Below are positions 30,948 through 42,700 of a stretch of DNA of 64,000 bases, piece after piece. Position numbers and translations under genes: made by a program. The stretch covers positions 248,001-312,000 of the forward strand of contig NADL03000866.1 in the NCBI GenBank assembly GCA_002205965.3, read 5' to 3'. The notes beneath the pieces were generated by a model. That model was not told where the DNA came from and did not search any database. It saw only the letters and a program-made list of their open reading frames with translations. This stretch comes from Kappaphycus alvarezii. Its lineage: Eukaryota > Rhodophyta > Florideophyceae > Gigartinales > Solieriaceae. How positions within the stretch are numbered: position 1 is the stretch's first letter; each line of letters begins with the position of its first letter.

Positions 30948-32161
30948 TTATTTGGAGGCTAAATGCAAAACGGGTAACGAAGTCACGGAGCTCCTGTTGA
31001 GGGAGGAATCGCGACGGGAAGCAGCGAAGGAAGCAAGGCGGCGGAAAAAAGCCTTACCGTCGTCGCTCAAGGCGCCATAGATATCAATCCCGACGGGGGA
31101 GAGGAGGATTCGTTTTGGTTGCAGAAAGTGCCGTAATGACGATGTTTCTCGCGCTCTGCGAGTGTTGCGGCAGCGCCTGCTGTAACCGTACTTGGCGAAT
31201 TGTGGCAGTGTGCGGAGGGGTGGGCAACAGTAACGTCGACGACGATATCGGTACTGTGAAGCCCGTATGCAGCGGGTATGTAAATGTCCATTCGTAGCAC
31301 GGGGGACCCGAATGCCCAGATGAGTCGGGAACCTGGTGGAGGAGCGGATGTTCGACGAGGGCGACGATCCCAACTTCCTGGCAGTAGCGGGCAAGAACGT
31401 TGCGGAGGATGTGATGACAACGAGTCATTCCGTCTTCGTATTTGCAGGTCAACGCGTGTTGACCATTTGGATCTAAGACGGGTACGATGTCGGCCGAGCG
31501 GCGGGGCAGACCGGACAGCGAGTAGATCCAGGGAATAGCGCGATGCCGAGACGCAGAGCCAGAGCGACTTTCCACGCAGAAGAGGACATTTACGTACCGC
31601 GGTGGGGGTGAGGAAGCGAAGAGAAAACAGACGATGCTGAGGATGTGCGCACGGAGAGGAGCCGTGTTCGGTCGTGGGCTGCCGCGGACGGGAACAAGCT
31701 ATCGGACTTCGATAGCATGAGTTCAGTTGTGATCGCAGACTGGAGCCTTTCGCCGGGGACCGGCGATGAGCAACGCTCGAAAAGAGCCGTAGCTGTAAGC
31801 GACGAAGACAGCTGCGGGTGGCGGGAGGATAAGAGCGAGATGGCAGACCGAGGGATCTCTTCCAAGTGGCGGTCCTGGGAAAGGGTAAGCAGGTCGGAGA
31901 TAAGTCCAAAAGAATCAATTACAGATGCTGCGTATGCAACCTCGGTAATGTCTGAAGTTTGCAGGAGACCTAGACCGCCCATTGAGAAGGGGGAGAGGCA
32001 TAGAGCCAGGCTCGCTCTGGACAGGGCAGCTGCAATTGGTGGAACGCTTCCCTCTGCTTCTGATCGAAGCTAGCGGCGAGAACCGCAGATTGAGATAGTC
32101 CTAGTCTGCGATTGCTCTTAGCAGGAAAATAAAGTGTACCAACCCATCCAAGTAAACCCAA
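30948..32161 (-). pseudogene. LA element copy 2: RT thumb plus REL-like C-terminus
   Basis: Minus strand, three frames. 'AASFDQKQREAFHQLQLPCP' (32161-31970) and 'MGGLGLLQTSDITEVAYAAS' (31982-) are the RT C-terminus. 'DPNGQHALTCKYEDGMTRCH' and 'HHILRNVLARYCQEVG' form the zinc region. A 'YIPAAYGL.S.DIVVDVTVAHP' stretch is the counterpart of the catalytic part. It is collinear with the copy at 11591-12949 but clearly diverged, with several shifts. The palm (YxDD) is absent. At its right edge the DNA shares the gtaccaaccca repeat seen at 22.5 kb. Confidence 0.7.
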
Positions 32162-32176
32162 TTTAACCCCTAAAAT
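32128..32176. repeat. Single unit of the gtaccaaccca repeat
   Basis: gtaccaacccatccaagtaa then acccaatttaacccc. Related to the tandem units at 22490-22615. It marks the 5' boundary of the LA copy. Confidence 0.5.
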
Positions 32177-32535
32177 GAACTAGCCTCGCAGAGTGAGGCA
32201 AACATTCGCTTGTCGCGGACTATGACCAATCACTGAAGCAGCACGCGTAGACCAAGTGGCTCAGCTTTTAATGAATCCGCAATAAAACTTTCGCCCTAAC
32301 GCCTCCGTTACGGGCCGCGACGACGGCCGCGTACACGTCAACCACCTTAGACGTAGTCGCAGACGGGCATCCTGGGGAGTCAAAGGCTAGCGGCACAAAA
32401 TGCCATCCCAGTTTCGAGCGTCCAGGTGAAGCGTGACCATTTTGGTAACAAAGTCCCCCAGCTTCCGTCGTTCCGAGGAATTTGCAGCGGCTCGCGCTTC
32501 CCGAGCTCCCCTGGAAAGGAAGCACTGTTGGAGAA

Positions 32536-32655
32536 AGGGGAAACGTTTGGGTGTTTTACTCTTGGAAGATATATCCGATCTATCCCATGGTTTTCCAGAC
32601 AACCACAATGTACTCAAAAAGGGTGTACCGACACAGTAATGGGGAAGGAACTACG
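32536..32655 (-). repeat. LB 3' tail, long and well preserved
   Basis: Plus strand aaacgtttgggtgttttact, cttggaagatatatccgatc, tatcccatggttttccagac, aaccacaatg. It extends to the accgacacagtaatggggaa block shared with 4600-4620 and 50630-50650. It provides the clearest tail consensus, about 110 bp. Confidence 0.75.
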
Positions 32656-32769
32656 CTCTGGAGAAAGGCGAAGAGACTGTGACGTCATACGCCACCTGGA
32701 GAAGGGGCGTGGAAATTAACGAAAATGTCTCAGTGCAAAGATTTACGCATTGAGTACCCTGCAATGAGG

Positions 32770-32805
32770 GAAGAGGTTGTGTTCTTTAATGTTTGAAAAA
32801 TGCGG
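32770..32805 (-). repeat. LB 3'-terminal motif, degenerate
   Basis: gaagaggttgtgttctttaa then tgtttgaaaaat. Minus-oriented ATTAAA-type tail, adjacent to the LB coding fragment to its right. Confidence 0.4.
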
Positions 32806-33130
32806 GTGCTGTGTTCCATAATATACGGCAGCCAGCTGATGTCAGTAGTGATATTGACACTGCAACCTCCTCTATAGGGCCGTCTCAAGACCAGCAATTA
32901 GGCGTGCTGCGTTGGACGTTACGGCCTTTCCAGCGTGCCTTTGACAAAGCGCTGCCCGGACTTTTCCACAGGTATCCATCGCTCTCACAGCGACACTCCG
33001 GGCGATGTCGGTTAGCATTGAATAGGCATCCGCGTGCCAGCTTACCGGGGTAGAAATGGGATAGGCACGAAACGACCTCTGGCCGCGGTCGCAGTAAAGG
33101 ATTGACATCTTCTTTGCTTCGCGGTCAGCG
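32806..33130 (-). pseudogene. LB C-terminal fragment
   Basis: Minus frame 32872-33108: 'AYPISTPVSWHADAYSMLTD', 'IARSVAVRAMDTCGKV', 'ALCQRHAGKAVTSNAARLIA'. It matches the LB C-terminal module, with WHADA for WHPDA. The preceding NAA..KRRCQSFTA block is in a shifted frame at about 33060-33150. Together with the tail at 32770 it forms one 5'-truncated copy. Confidence 0.6.
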
Positions 33131-33459
33131 GATGCAACATTCTACGTTTATGTGCCTGTTTCAATCGAAAAGATACGCTCTGTGGACCACTACTAGAAGC
33201 TGTTGCATAGTTTCTATCAAGAGATACCCTTACAACCAATGGCCCAGCTGTAGTGCAACGAATAAGTTTGGGATTGCTATCTGGCCCAGTGGCGCCGCCG
33301 CACTCCTCGCTCATATGCCGTCTCATGGCGAGGGTCTGTGTCAAACGTGAACAACCCTTAATCCTTTGTATGAATCTGTAATGTCATCACCCTTAACTAC
33401 ATGAAGTAAAGATTGAGTTCCCAACTATAGGCGCTCCACGCTGTAGGGTACAGCTACCT

Positions 33460-33515
33460 AAGGGGGGAAAGGTTTGAGTGTTTTTACTCTTGGAAGATAT
33501 ATTCGATCTACCTAA
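33460..33515 (-). repeat. LB 3'-tail repeat
   Basis: ggggggaaaggtttgagtgt, ttttactcttggaagatata, ttcgatctacc on the plus strand. No attached coding sequence. Confidence 0.6.
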
Positions 33516-34025
33516 GCGACAAAAGGAAACATTCCCACTTGCGCCGCTCAATAGCAGCGACAACGGGTGCCCGTCTTGCGCGATGCATGATTTGAGGCTA
33601 TGCAAGACGAATAGAACCCTCACTCGAAGATATGTGTAGAAAGAGGCGGTTGTGCTGCTCGCGGCGTGTAGCGACTGCTGTCTAAATATTCAGATGGAAT
33701 GTTTAGATGTACCGTTTTGATATGAATGAGTACTTGGCATCCATTAAGCGTCTCTGTATTGGAGGTGCACACTTCCGGCTGACCTGCCATAGGCGAGCTG
33801 CCCCTGGCCTTCAGTTTAGAAAAGTAAAAGTAAGGAAAGCGTCTCATTGGGGAAACAACTTGTCCGGACAACATTTGGGCTGTTGATATGCGTCCATAGT
33901 TCTAACGACAAAATTTTATGTAAACAGATTACGGAATCTCCTAACTGCCTCCCTTCCACCTTCTGGTAGATTGGAGTGCCATCTACAGTTTTAGACACAA
34001 TGTACGGTTTCACAATTGGCTTGAC

Positions 34026-34107
34026 CATGATACGATATCCACGCTCCGGTACAAATTTAATGGGTACCAACCCACATATCTACCACAGTAAATTAACCCC
34101 CATTTAC
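34026..34107 (+). repeat. Dispersed repeat R-B, plus copy
   Basis: catgatacgatatccacgct, ccggtacaaatttaatgggt, accaacccacatatctacca, cagtaaattaacccccattt. It matches 22235-22316 almost base for base. Confidence 0.8.
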
Positions 34108-34195
34108 CGATTACAGAATGACATCATTAGATTTTCACCATATCTAGCTTGTCAGTCCTCACTCCGCACCATATCGCAACCAGGCAGATGGAGGT

Positions 34196-34465
34196 CTCTC
34201 AGCACTGACACGACCCGAAAAGCGCAAAAGGGTACACTATGCGCTACCCTGTCGTGCCGAGGGTATGGAGCTCCTACCTATGGCCATCGACATTTACGGA
34301 CAAATTGGGGCAACCGGACTCGAGGCGCTCCATGACATGAGTAACTTCACTGCTGACCGCCGAGGGAAGCATCAAATGTCTGAATTCCGGAGGCTTAAGA
34401 CACGTGTCTCGGCATTTGTTCTACAGTACACCGCAGTCATGATTGGACCCCTCTATCATATATGA
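34196..34465 (+). pseudogene. LA C-terminal fragment
   Basis: 'MELLPMAIDIYGQIGATGLE' and 'FTADRRGKHQMSEFRRL' correspond to '..LLPVGIDVFGALGRGCDFL' and the following frame of the LA copy at 11.6-11.8 kb. It is the extreme C-terminus of an LA-type element, in plus orientation. Confidence 0.5.
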
Positions 34466-34818
34466 GGGATACTCCGAATGAGCCAATGTATTCCTTGCAA
34501 CGAGGGTTGCCCGTGAAATACTGTTGGTCATTTCGCAATGATCCATAAAAAAAAGAAAAAGTATGTACAGTATGATAATAATATAGTACTGTGACTAAAA
34601 GGGAAACCTACAATCAAATCAACTAGAAATGAAGGATAACTCTAATAGCAAGCCCGTTCTTTTCGTAAACGACCTAGGCATTGATATAAAACTCAATCTT
34701 CCCACAATGAATTTCACTATACGCATACCAAATACCATCAATCTCAGTAACGCCATTAAGTCCTCTTACAGTAGCATCTTTTTACCCCTCCCCTACCTTC
34801 CCCGACCCCTCAACGAAA

Positions 34819-36098
34819 ATGCCGTCCACGCAGCAAGCAACAATTACTGAAACTACCGTCCTTATCCCAACCCAGCAGCAGGCGGCGAATGCGCTGCATA
34901 TTCTTGCGGACACTGTGGTAGAGCGAGAAGCGGTACTGCAGGAATTTGATGGCAGCGACAGCGATTTTTCCACTGACGATGAGACTTCATCCACTTCCCC
35001 TGTTTTCGACATCTTCTACGAAGCGAGCGGCGCGAAAGCAGTACAAGACATGACTAACTTCGATGCTTCGGAGTTCAGCACTATTTGGGGAACTGTGGAG
35101 CCAATTGTCAGTGAGCGCTATAACGTAGGGCCTGGTAGAAAGGGGAATTATGGGGGAAAGGATATGCTTTTTATGCTTTTAACGACATTAAAATTGGGAG
35201 GGCAGTGGGAAATTCTGGCGAAAATGTTCAGTCTGAAAGGTCCAACGTTCAAGAAAACGATGACGAAATTCATGGAACTGCTTAGTGGCCCTCTTTACGA
35301 AGCAGTTGTAGAACATAATCGGACTATTTTCCCTTTCCATCAGATGCTTCAAGACTGCAATAAGTTTAAGTACTATCCTACCGCTAGGTACGTTACTGAT
35401 GTCACTTTTCAGCAAGTGAACAGGCCGAGTGGAAATATGCAGGAGGGGATGGTTTATTTTAGCGGGAAACACAAGCTTTATGGGTTCAAAGTAGAAGTGT
35501 CTGTGCTTCCGAATGGACAGGCTTTGAACTGTTCGACGCACTACCCGGGGTCAGTGGCTGATTTTGAAATCTTTCAGCGGAATATCGACTTCCACAGAGA
35601 GGCCTTCAAAAAGACACTTTCTGAAAGAGAAATTGCATTTATTGGTCCCATCTGTGGTGAGCTCCCAAACTATTGGATTGTATTAATGGATAAGGAGTAC
35701 CAAGGGGCGAGGGAACTGACCAGGGCATTGATTCCGAAAAAAAGCCGCGTAATGGAATTTTAAGTGGTGAAGAAGAGGCCGCAAACAAGAAAATGTCCTC
35801 TGATCGTATTATCTTGGAAAAATTTTTCGGGCGGTTGTGCTCACTGTGGGGGGTAGTAGGAAGTGAGTGGCGCTGGAAAGAAGACCGCTATGATTACGTT
35901 TTTCGTCTTTGTGTAGCCCTGTCAAATATTCACATTCAGATGCATCCTCTGCGCTCAGAAGACAACACTCAGCAAAAGTGGTTCAAAAAGAGACTGTATT
36001 CTATTGGCGAGGATATTGATACTAGGCACCGCAACGTCCAGGAGCGCTATCGTAACAAGTGGCGCAGGTGGATTGAATTGCAGTTCCGTAATGTATAG
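34819..36098 (+). pseudogene. PIF/Harbinger-type DDE transposase, one frame shift
   Basis: ORF a (34819-35763, ATG start) has an acidic N-terminus and an HTH-like region at about 118-155 (FMLLTTLKLGGQWEILAKMF). It carries D194 (RYVTDVTFQ), D248 (HYPGSVADFEIF) and D291 (LMDKEYQG). ORF b (35793-36098) carries the glutamate in 'SSDRIILEKFFGRL' and the following 'YDYVFRLCVALSNIHI'. This is the DDE_Tnp_4/Harbinger layout. ORF a ends four codons after an A7 run (about 35739-35745), and the -1 frame reads straight on as 'PKKKPRNGILSGEEEAANKK' into ORF b. One lost A explains the break. All catalytic residues remain. I could not delimit terminal inverted repeats or the 3-bp target duplication, and no Myb-like partner gene is evident. 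Confidence 0.8.
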
Positions 36099-36099
36099 T

Positions 36100-36646
36100 T
36101 TAACAGTAGAGAGGTTGAGTCTGATTAAAGGAAAAATTTTTATTGTTTATGAAACGGCCTTCGCCAATCCGAATGTATACGGAACGGGAGGAGGGAAAAA
36201 GATCTACAGAGTTTGACACCACAGAGCTAGGGGCAAGAGGTAGAGTTTCGCGTGAGCGGTTGTGTCGCATCACGTCCCCTGCTGCGCTCCTAGAAACGGA
36301 GGCGTGGTGACCGGGTGCACCAAATATTGGGAAGTGCTGGGCGATGCTTGTCGCGCACATTGCGCAGAGACGAGAGCATTCCAATGTAGGGTTACCGAGG
36401 CGAACGTCATCCATAGTGCACCACACCTTGGCCTCGATGTAGTGGTTCATGAATAATGGTAGGATGCAGAATTGAGCGAATGCGGTTGCGGAGGCAGCGG
36501 CTGCCAAGCGGGCACGGTGATGAGTGGAGGATGAGGATCGGGTGTTTGCTGTTGCAGACGGAGTAGCACGTCGGTTTGATTACGGGGTTCGCCCGTAATA
36601 GGCCGTTTTTCCTAAGGACCGGTTGCAGGCATGCAGAAGGCAACAA
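36100..36646 (-). other. Open minus-strand frames, unrecognised
   Basis: Frames 36100-36507 and 36407-36646 contain Cys/His-rich stretches (for example 'CSRLCAMCATSIAQH' and 'CYSVCNSKHPILILHSSPCP') but do not fit a zinc-finger pattern I can name. They follow, in minus orientation, the proline-rich frames to their right and may be the continuation of that element. Confidence 0.2.
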
Positions 36647-36787
36647 AAGGGATTGTGGAAATCGGAACGCAGAGAATTGGGTAAGTAGGAGATGGACGGG
36701 ATCGGAAGTTGAACGATGGAGAGGAGGGAGGGAAAAGATTCGGAATGGTAACTGGCGGTCGGCCGGTACGAAGGTTCCACGCGAGGC

Positions 36788-37978
36788 CTACTGGTCATCG
36801 TCCATAGACTCCGTAATCGGAACGTGTTCAAGTACGGAGTATTCTGCGCCTGCGGGCAGGGCAACAGGGGCCGGGTAGGGCGAAGATCCTGTAAAGGTAT
36901 CTGGAGATGAAGCCCCAGCCCACGTCACCAGTGTAAACCCGTCAGCATCAATCGGAGTCGGGGCGACACGTCGGCGCTTAGTCGAGGAGACCGGGGACGG
37001 GGCGGGAGGAAGGGGGGATGAGAAGTGGCAAAGGAGGCGTCTTGACAAAGAGTATTGTAAACCGCCGATTCCATTTCGCGGAGAGCGTGAGCGAAGGCAG
37101 GGGCGGGGTACCACTGGCAGGAGGAGGATTACAGGCGAGCGAGCGATTTCGGAGCGAAGGCCAGGGAAGTCGGAGAAAAGTTGGGGGGCGGAAGGTTTGT
37201 AGGGAGGTCGAGGATTGCGCAGAAATCCAGGGTAGGATAATCGAAGTCATCAGAGGTCTTTGCCAAGGCGCGAAAGGCAGAGTAGGCTGGCTCTAAGGAG
37301 AGCAGGTCACGTTCGGCGGCGCATACAAGGAAGTCGTTCGGAGAAGAAGAGCGCAGGTTGGAGCAAGAGCCAGGGAAACCGCCATTAGATATCGCCCGGC
37401 GAAAGGCGAAGGGGTCGTGGACAGGGGCGTCAGGCGGGGAAGTGACGACAACAACGCGTTTTCGGTCGCCTCCGAACAGGCCACGGGTGGCGTGGCGGAC
37501 TCTGCCCGCGAATTTTGCCAGAGGTGCTTGTCAGAGAGGTCAGCGTGTTGGGTTAGGCCGTGGCTGCCGAGGAAGGGAAGGCGTTGAAGCGGTTTCGGAG
37601 CAGGTGCTGAGGTGGTGGCGGCACGGAGGTACGGGGCGGGGGACGGACCAGTCGGAGGGAGTAGGGCAGGGGCGGGCGTCGAGGGCTGCGGAGATCCTGC
37701 AGGTGTGTTTGGTTGAGCGGAGGCGGACGTGGAGTGCCGGCAAGGGAGTTCAAGATGTCTAGAATAGAGCGGAATTGGTAGTTGTGCTGGAGGGACGGGG
37801 ATAAGGCAATGGCAACGGGAGACTCGGAGACGCAAGATAGAAAGGAGACTGTAGCGGTGGGATCGGTGAGGTCGACGTGGCCGTCGAAGATGAGGGCGCA
37901 ACGCACGAGGTAATCCGTAGAAGCGTGGGCTAGCGAGATGTCGACCTCCGACTGCGCAGCACGGAAACCGGAGAGCAT
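36788..37978 (-). pseudogene. Proline-rich, LINE ORF1-like frames
   Basis: An ATG at 37976-37978 opens 'MLSGFRAAQSEVDISLAHAS', followed by a long Pro-rich stretch (…RPPPLNQTHL…SVPPPPQHLLRN). The protein appears to continue through two other frames ('DFDYPTLDFCAILDLPTNLP', then 'KRRRVAPTPIDADGFTLVTW'), ending at 36788. The 'DADGFTLVTW' element resembles the DxDGF.xV motif often seen in ORF1/gag-like proteins of LINE-type elements. No RT follows directly. The assignment to LA or LB is unproven. Confidence 0.4.
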
Positions 37979-38547
37979 GGCGCAAGGAAGGAGCGCAGGC
38001 TCGGGAGATCGATAAAAAAGGGTCTCAGCCAACAGGAGGTGCAAAATCAAGTGCGTAATTAGGACTAACTAGGTAACGTTTGACTAATGATTTTATTAAA
38101 TTTTAATGATGTGCTTATTCTGAAATCGCCAAGTATTATTAAATGTCTCGCGCTAGGCAATAAGAGGATACAGTAATTTCAGCCAGGTACCATATCAATC
38201 CTCTTGGATTGGACGATATATATTCATTGTAAGTCAATCATCATTTATCAAATGATTGAGATATCACCCAGTCTTTGGTGGAGAGACCTATTAATCACCG
38301 AAAACAGAGTACATATCCCTCCACCTGACGTCCAGACGGGGCTCTTGCCTGATTCCCCACAAGAAATCATGAAATAAAAGGTCTCTTTTTCTCTATCTAG
38401 CTACGGTCCAGAGGGCCATTGTACTCATATGAGTCCAAATGTACTCACATGAGTCCATAGTTCTAGCGGCAAATTTTCATGTTAAAAATTTCAGAATGAC
38501 ACTATTAGCTTTTTACTATATCTAGTAGCACTCTTGGGTAGTCAACC

Positions 38548-39180
38548 GTGCAAAACTTCGGAGTTTACACCTCAGCTTTTACCTTCTTCACTGCAGACAT
38601 GGTTGGCACAGAACTCTACGGCATGAACATCAAGTGGCCCTCTTTTGCGTGTCAACTGTCACCTACTTCACTACATGGTTGGCAAAGAACTCGACGACAT
38701 GACCACCAAGTGGCCTTCTTTGCGCAAGACGTGCAGAAAGCGGCCCGTCACCCCGCCGTCGAACCGCGGGACGGGGTCCATCGCACGAGGCCAGACATCC
38801 GGGAGATAGGAAGCAGTGGAGGTACGGACTTCTTTGACGTGGCCTTCGTCAACCCGCTGGCGCCCTCCCACAGGAGGCACAAACCTTTAATCCTCTCACC
38901 TCGCTCAATGTGACAGCCTCGGCGAAGCATAGAAGATATGAGGTTTTTATTGCAACCTCCGGGAGAAGTAAGCTCGTGCCTATCCCTACATCAACTCTCG
39001 GAGGGTGTCACCCGGACGCCCATAGAGTGCTAACCGACATCGCGTGGAACGTGACCGTTAGAGAGGTGGAGAAATATGGTACGGTCCGTACTGCACTTAC
39101 TGAGAGGCACGCTGCCAGAGCCGTAATGTCCAACGCGGCCTGTCTGCTGGGGGCCTTGAGCCGGCTATTTAGGGTAATTT
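38548..39180 (+). pseudogene. LB copy: REL domain and C-terminal module
   Basis: Frame 38548-38913 has 'ARRHDHQVAFFAQDVQKAAR'-type zinc/helix sequence (as QRTRRHDHQ), then 'HPAVEPRDG', 'RTRPDIREIGSSGG' and 'TDFFDVAFVNPLAP'. The D of RPD and the D of FFDV have 13 residues between them, as expected for REL endonucleases. A shift at about 38905 leads into 'AKHRRYEVFIATSGRSKLVP', 'GGCHPDAHRVLTD' and 'RHAARAVMSNAACLLGALS' (38910-39206). The conserved 3' tail is not evident downstream. A ~75-bp tandem duplication lies at its 5' side. Confidence 0.75.
38584..38727 (+). repeat. ~75-bp tandem duplication within the LB copy
   Basis: acatggttggcacagaactc, tacggcatgaacatcaagtg, gccctcttttgcg is followed by acatggttggcaaagaactc, gacgacatgaccaccaagtg, gccttctttgcg. 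Confidence 0.65.
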
Positions 39181-39329
39181 TAGAGGTATTACTGCGCACC
39201 CTGTAGGATATTCCGGACCACAACCGACCACATCTTTCAAATATTAAATCAACCCACATTTACCCCGTCAACTGTTCAACCCACCACAAAAAAAGTTTGT
39301 CAACATTGCACAATTTAACCAAAAATGAC

Positions 39330-39759
39330 GAATTCAAATGACCTGCGTCAAGAACCCCGAAACTTGGTCAACACCCGAGCAACCCTTTTTACGTCAGCAG
39401 CTGAGTGTAAGTGACTATACTATTCTCTTTGGAAAAGTAAGCAGGTCAACAGAACTGTGGTCAGCATCGAAATTGAAAGATCAACCGGAAGACGTAAGAC
39501 TACAATCATCGCAGACTGGTCCATTCAGGACTGGCCGAAGCACGTCAGCTTGAAAATTGTCAACATCAAGCCAGGAGAAGCATCTGAAGGTGGCCCAGCA
39601 ACATCCAATGAAAAAGAGGCATCTGCTGCCGTGGTCGAGCTATCAAATTGTCAACCTTCAGAAGAAGAACCTCGAGAAGAAGCAAATGGGATGGCCGGAG
39701 TAGGAGGGGTATGCAAAGAAGTACATGTAAATTTTTGGACCAATCAAGAGGTATTATAA
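39330..39759 (+). other. Unrecognised reading frame
   Basis: Frame 39457-39759 reads 'SIEIERSTGRRKTTIIADWS', 'KHVSLKIVNIKPGEAS…' and ends '..GVCKEVHVNFWTNQEVL' at a stop. Composition is protein-like (charged, no obvious repeats). I do not recognise a family. It could be a transposon accessory protein or a host exon. Confidence 0.25.
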
Positions 39760-39769
39760 CCGTTGAATG

Positions 39770-42700
39770 GATCAACGGCACATCGGCCATGAAAGGTAAT
39801 TGGTCCAGCAGGTGACACGTAAATTCAAGTTCATAACGAAAATGTGGTATCACGTACGAGTTTTACCTTTGCATGTTTCCCCTCGGACACCTTTCTACAA
39901 TTACAGAGCTTGAAACCCGGAAACTGACTAATAGTGGGCACACGCATGCAACAGCGGGTGAATTTCTAAATTTTTTTGGAAGTCTTGTATTGCTACGCAG
40001 ATTAAAGTTCATATGCTGAAGGTCACTTTGGAGAAATCAGTCTACATCCAAATACATTCCAATGGGAATGTTTGGAAAAAAAATTTCGAGGAACCGTTTC
40101 AACGCACCTGTCTCATGTATTAAGTTCAGCCACTACAAAAGAAATTGAAAGCACTGACAGAAAATGATCTTTGGACAGTGGAATAGTGGAGTCCATAACA
40201 TGAAGGCGGTCAAGTGGGTCGCGATTGTAGAGAATTTGCGAGGATGAAAGGTTGTCGCGCTGGTACGGAATGGGGGGAAATTGGACGTCAGGAGGACTCC
40301 CGTACTATGTCGCTATGGAACGTAACCCTGAAAATGGATGTTAAATTAAGACTGGTTGCTGCGATGTCAATGGCATTGTATTGAATTTGGAGATTGTTTT
40401 GTCAGCATCTCACACCAGTAATCGGCTCTACGAGTCGAATTTCCCTCATGGTACTGCTATTTTTCTTCGCCTTACAAAGCCTTAGTTTCATTCAAATCGA
40501 CTTGTTTGTGCAGACTCTGCATTTGCCTCTGTGGCTACAGCCATTGAACTTTCCGAATACTAACTGACATTTACGGGTTTCGTCAAGAATGCGACAAGAC
40601 AGTTTCCTCTGTCATTTTTGTCAGGACTGGAAATTTTTAGGCGCGGAGATCATATCTGTATGGTGAGTCCGAGGACGTAAAGTCATTCTTCTATGATGGC
40701 TGTTATGTGGATGGATAGATAGAGACAGAAGATGTTTCGTCAGAACTTCCGGTACAACACTTTCGTCAGAGCCGATCACAAGATCTCGTTGGAGATATGC
40801 TGGCAATGAAATGGTGCTTGCAGAAATAAAAATTACAGTACCAGCGTTTTCCAGCACATACAATAAAACTTGCTCCTAGATTGACAGGCATAAGAGATGC
40901 AGACAGGACGATCTTGAATTGGAGAAGAAATTCGAAGTCAAGTATTGGTCCTTAAGGTGTAATACGTTTTTGCTTGAAATTTGCGTCGTTGACTCATGGC
41001 TGCTATACAAGGATTAAATAGGTGCGATAAATTGCATGTCGCAAAAATAGTTTTGTGCAAAACTTGCAGAGCAACTCATTAACAATTAATTTGATGCTAT
41101 TGGCCTCCACAGATCCGATTTTGACGTTCCAGAGTATTCTATTCCCTCATTGGAGTACAGTACTGGAATTCACTTGGCGTGCAGAGTAAAAAGGCGCAAA
41201 GGAGCCAATGGGGCCCCAATGAAACCGGCGTTTGAAAGCAGATGCATAATTTACAAATCTGACAAGATGTCCAATTTTCTCCACTCTGAGTGCCTGGCGC
41301 TGAACAAAGAGTTCTGGATATTTCATTCATAGACAGGACGTAATCACTTTCAAAAATGCTTATGAGATGTCTACTTATGTCATAATTAGATGATGCTTTA
41401 TACTACTATACCGTGATGTTTACTTGTTTATGCTTACATTCTATGTAGTCTGACTGAGCAAATATAAAAGAACTGAGTCCTTGACTTTAGCCGCCTACAT
41501 TTCTGAATCGCGTTGTTCGACTTGCGGAACTAGCATACATACCTATGGCGTTATTCCCCTTTATGAATGATCGGTGAATTAGCCTCAATGCTCATGTTCA
41601 AGTGGGTGCGCTAAGCAAACTGAGGTAAGAGCTGTGGAAGAAATGTCGACCTTCCTGAACGAAGTTTTTGCCCTCTTGCGGAGCGCAGCGAGTCGGACTC
41701 GCGATTTATTTTTTATATTCTATGCTTGAGGCCATTAAGGCCACAGCGGTTGTTTTTAACTGGGATGAAAGTACTTCTTTTATAGTTAGGGTATGTTAAT
41801 CTTCAGGGATTCAGCACACCAAAGCATAATTTTAATTAAAAAAATTATGCATATTTTCGAACAATTATTTGTACTCATATGAGTGCATTTGCTTGTCCTT
41901 TGGACACTAGGGTTACAAAACTCTCAAAAACTTTCTCTCCCGATCCTCCCAGTTCTGAAATTTGCCTTTGGATCACGAACGAACCTAAATCCTCCCTTTC
42001 GCTGCGCCAGGGACTTGCGTACCGTCCTGAACGCTACAACGAGTATTGGAACTCGAAATCTCCTTGTGTATCGGATTAATCAAAATACTTTTATTGGGAA
42101 TTCTTGGAAGGTCCTTTGCTTTGTAATCTAGTCCTTTGCTTTGTAATCTGCTATCTTCTTTAACAAATCCAACGAGAAACAACTGGAATCATTTTTCAAC
42201 GTACATGAGCGTACATTATAAGTACATCAATCTAGCAAGACATCACTGTAAATTAAATACACCGTATACTGAAACGATAATCAAGAACGGAAGTCGTATG
42301 AGGCGTGATAGTATAATTTAAGTGTTGATGTCGTTCGAAACGCATAATTACCTAACTACGTGGTTGATGTAAGCGACAACTTTGATGCATATTATAGTAA
42401 CGGGAGCGAGAGAAAGTGAAGAGGACGAAAAAACAAGAAAATACAGCTATAGGCAGGGGAGCAGGACTTACCAACGGTCTTCTGTACATAAACATAATGG
42501 AGACTCTTCCTAGGTCTGATAGAGGCTTTTAAAATCTTCATGATTTGGATCTGCAGTTGAAAGATTCTCCCAACTTGCTTGAAATCTCGTAGAGAAATAT
42601 ATAACTAAGCTCACATAGAAATTTTAGATAATCTTGAAATATATAAAACACACACTATATACCATAAAATTTATCCAAGAAAATTATGGTCTCAGCAATG

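Noticed and set aside
35736..35763. Programmed -1 frameshift signal in the Harbinger transposase
   Set aside because: The heptamer in the zero frame reads g aaa aaa, so the canonical simultaneous-slippage geometry is not met. One lost A in the run is simpler; kept only as a question to test.
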